Below, piece after piece: positions 62,296-64,000 of a stretch of DNA of 64,000 nt. The notes beneath the pieces are model-generated. The model was not told the origin of the DNA. It ran no database searches and saw nothing but the letters and a program-made list of their open reading frames with translations. Each line of letters opens with the position of its first letter. Positions within the stretch are counted from its first letter, which is position 1. Source of the stretch: Tillus elongatus (lineage: Eukaryota; Arthropoda; Insecta; Coleoptera; Cleridae); the NCBI GenBank assembly GCA_964006375.1, contig OZ023265.1, positions 117,379,858 through 117,443,857 of the forward strand, read 5' to 3'. The position numbers and the translations under genes are program-made.

Positions 62296-62440
62296 CGCTT
62301 GTAAAAATCATTACGCAGCAAATGTGTTGTGGCAGCGAATTTTCATAAATAATTGTGAATTTTTAAAAATGAAGTTAAATGGGTCATATAAATTAAAGTC
62401 TGGGCGCAGCACCTATTATCTTATGGTGGCGATCTGTATA
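62296..62440 (-). repeat. Old HINE-like 3'-end fragments
   Basis: TACGCAGCAAATGTGTTGTG with GCAGCGAATTTTCAT (62311-62346) is a diverged reversed 3' end. A second, weaker one (CTGGGCGCAGCACC) lies at about 62400. Confidence 0.5.
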
Positions 62441-62776
62441 AAAATAGTTAAAAGCATGGAACATAAAATTGTAGTTTCGGAAATACAAATTTTCCTGAGA
62501 TGAAACTTCTTATCGGAAATACCGGTTTAATAGGGTTAACTAACGCCTGCAAGCGATTGACAAAACGAAAAGTATGAATTTGAGGGGCACCTTCAATTTT
62601 GTAAATAGATCAATTCGTTAGCCAGCTCAATTAAAAAAGGTTTTCTAGGAAAGTTATTTTAGTAAAATTCTACAAGTTGCCTTTGTAGAAACTAGTACAT
62701 ACCAAATTTTAAGTTCCTGGCTGTAAAGAATATTGTATTATAGAGACTTATTTTTTAAACAGAGATGCAGAAACGT

Positions 62777-63600
62777 TTCTATTATTATTATTGACTTTAG
62801 CCTGAAGGGCTTTCACACTCCTACAAAGGGAAACATTCACTCATCCCAGGCATCTCAAATGCCAAAGAGACTAAGCTCAGATGGAGCCCGTTCCAAGTTA
62901 TCGAGCCCTGAAGGACAACGCGACATATCCTCATTCCCCAGGACTCACCGCACGATGTGGGCAGTTGCAGGCATTATTGCCTTCCGCATAACCTTATAAA
63001 TTTCCGTATTCGGAATGGCCACATCAATCAGTGTCAATTGCTTGCAGGATTGATTGGGCAATCCGTTGGTCTGTGAGCACGGTGCGGTCCCAGTGTATAT
63101 ATAGTAGGGCACTTTACTAATATTAGTATAAATAAACAAATAAATAAAGTGCCACTTTCGGAGCCATTTCTTGATGAAGTATTCTGGCAACTGCGTCATG
63201 CCTCTCTTTATACTCTGTTGCAGCAGCAAACGCTTGGCATCCTCCGGTGACGTGCTGGATAGTCTCTGATGACTGACACTCAAATCTACATTTGTCATCT
63301 TGGACCGAATTAACTCAAACTCTATATTTCAGGTAGTTTCTTGTTGTGATGACCTGATCTTGTATGGCCAGCAAAAACTCCTCGGTCTCTGGAAACATCT
63401 GTCGGGACAGCACCCAGTAGTTTAACGTCGATTTGTCGACATGTGCCTGGGACGCCACCCATGGGATGTCGCCCATGGAGAGGCTTCTGCGTCCAAGATT
63501 TCAGCTTGTCCGGTCATTGCGATGGTGACTTTCTATTTCACTTGCCTTTAATTGTAGCGGTGATGAATCACCAGCTTCGCATATGGCACGGTGTAGTTCA
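62777..63600 (-). pseudogene. R2/R4-like non-LTR retrotransposon, C-terminal part
   Basis: Read downward from 63600: a VLSRQMFPETEEFLLAIQDQ and VITTRNYLKYRV segment, a CCHC-type zinc motif (DDKCRFECQSSETIQHVTGG then C), and AAATEYKERHDAVARILHQE. After an inserted AT-rich stretch (about 63075-63160) comes LTLIDVAIPNTEIYKVMRKA, ending TAHIVR. This arrangement after the RT is typical of the R2/R4 group. Stops lie between the parts. A (ATT)n run at 62777-62793 marks the 3' end. Confidence 0.65.
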
Positions 63601-63604
63601 GGAG

Positions 63605-63800
63605 TAACCGCCCGCTGAAGAAAATATATACGTAGGTTCACACTCACTCAAAGGGGAATGTTCGCTCATCGCCGGCATCTCAGATACCAAAGGGACTGAG
63701 CTCAGATAGAGCCCTTTCCAAGTTTTCGGGCCCTCAACCACAACGCGACACATCATCATTTCCCAGGAATCTTCGAACATTATTATTATTATTATTATAA
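63605..63800 (-). repeat. Second copy of the R2/R4-like 3' untranslated segment
   Basis: Shares GGCATCTCA.ATACCAAAG or AATGCCAAAG, GAGCTCAGAT, CCTTTCCAAGTT, and ACAACGCGACA.ATC.TCATT with 62800-62945, in the same orientation. An (ATT)n run (63779-63797) follows. Confidence 0.65.
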
Positions 63801-63829
63801 CTTTCTTTTGCTTTTTCTCTCATCAGTGA

Positions 63830-64000
63830 TACTACGTCATAATACAGTTATATTTTGATTTAATTTTTCTGCCTGATGGCCTGTTCTGCGGCAGTATCCA
63901 CTGTTTCGTTTCCTTTAATGCGATAGTGTTCAAGTAGTGTAGGTCTCACATGATTGCCTGTATTTCTGCATAAAAAGTCGGTAAGATGTGGAGACTATTC
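63830..64000 (-). pseudogene. RNase H C-terminal fragment of a non-LTR element
   Basis: On the minus strand, 63929 down to 63868 reads HYRIKGNETVDTAAEQAIRQ, the conserved H-x-GI-x-GNE-x-x-D-x-x-A motif at the end of retroelement RNase H. The flanks have stops. The element continues beyond the right edge. Confidence 0.55.

Overview
The window is AT-rich nuclear DNA from an animal, most likely an insect. The evidence is spliced exons of an axonemal dynein heavy chain, an errantivirus-type endogenous retrovirus with an env remnant, and Penelope, P-element, RTE and Jockey/CR1-like mobile elements. There is no prokaryotic gene organisation, no rRNA, no intact tRNA and no CRISPR array. I cannot resolve the order from sequence alone.

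Host gene. The only host gene I can name is on the minus strand. Three phase-0 exons (61858-61995, 58444-58587, 52708-52914) encode the last 162 residues of an inner-arm axonemal dynein heavy chain, ending at a TAG at 52708-52710. The two introns, about 5.5 and 3.3 kb, are filled with retrotransposon remnants. A 48-nt splice-flanked reading at 46067-46114 is a weak candidate for an exon of another gene.

Mobile DNA. The rest is mostly decayed transposable elements. From left to right: a tandem pair of about 1.1-1.3 kb repeats with internal TA tracts (288-2765); a rearranged errantivirus remnant with one LTR-like end (4302-8965); a TA-flanked MITE whose interior is a 291-bp satellite (12097-13165); non-LTR elements in both orientations (13594-15106, 15130-17482, 22912-23545, 41612-43290, 46905-47325, 50632-52360, 54261-58015, 59330-61735, 62777-63600); Penelope GIY-YIG endonuclease remnants (23748-24350, 53094-53321); a tandem SINE pair (29519-30070); several foldback elements (30-41 kb); and a P-element-like THAP transposase pseudogene that keeps its introns (43524-45130).

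Unifying pattern. Most of the very long (TA)n tracts are not random microsatellites. They sit inside one dispersed family with a 5' hairpin (TTAGYGAATTTTC, spacer, its complement), an internal TA tract, a 3' subterminal inverted repeat (GAAAATTCGCTA) and a 3' terminal ACGCA-CTTGC-TGCGT stem-loop, with no obvious target-site duplication. This is the architecture of Helentron-derived non-autonomous elements (HINE/DINE-1-like). About a dozen copies or fragments are present, and one carries a tandemly amplified internal module.
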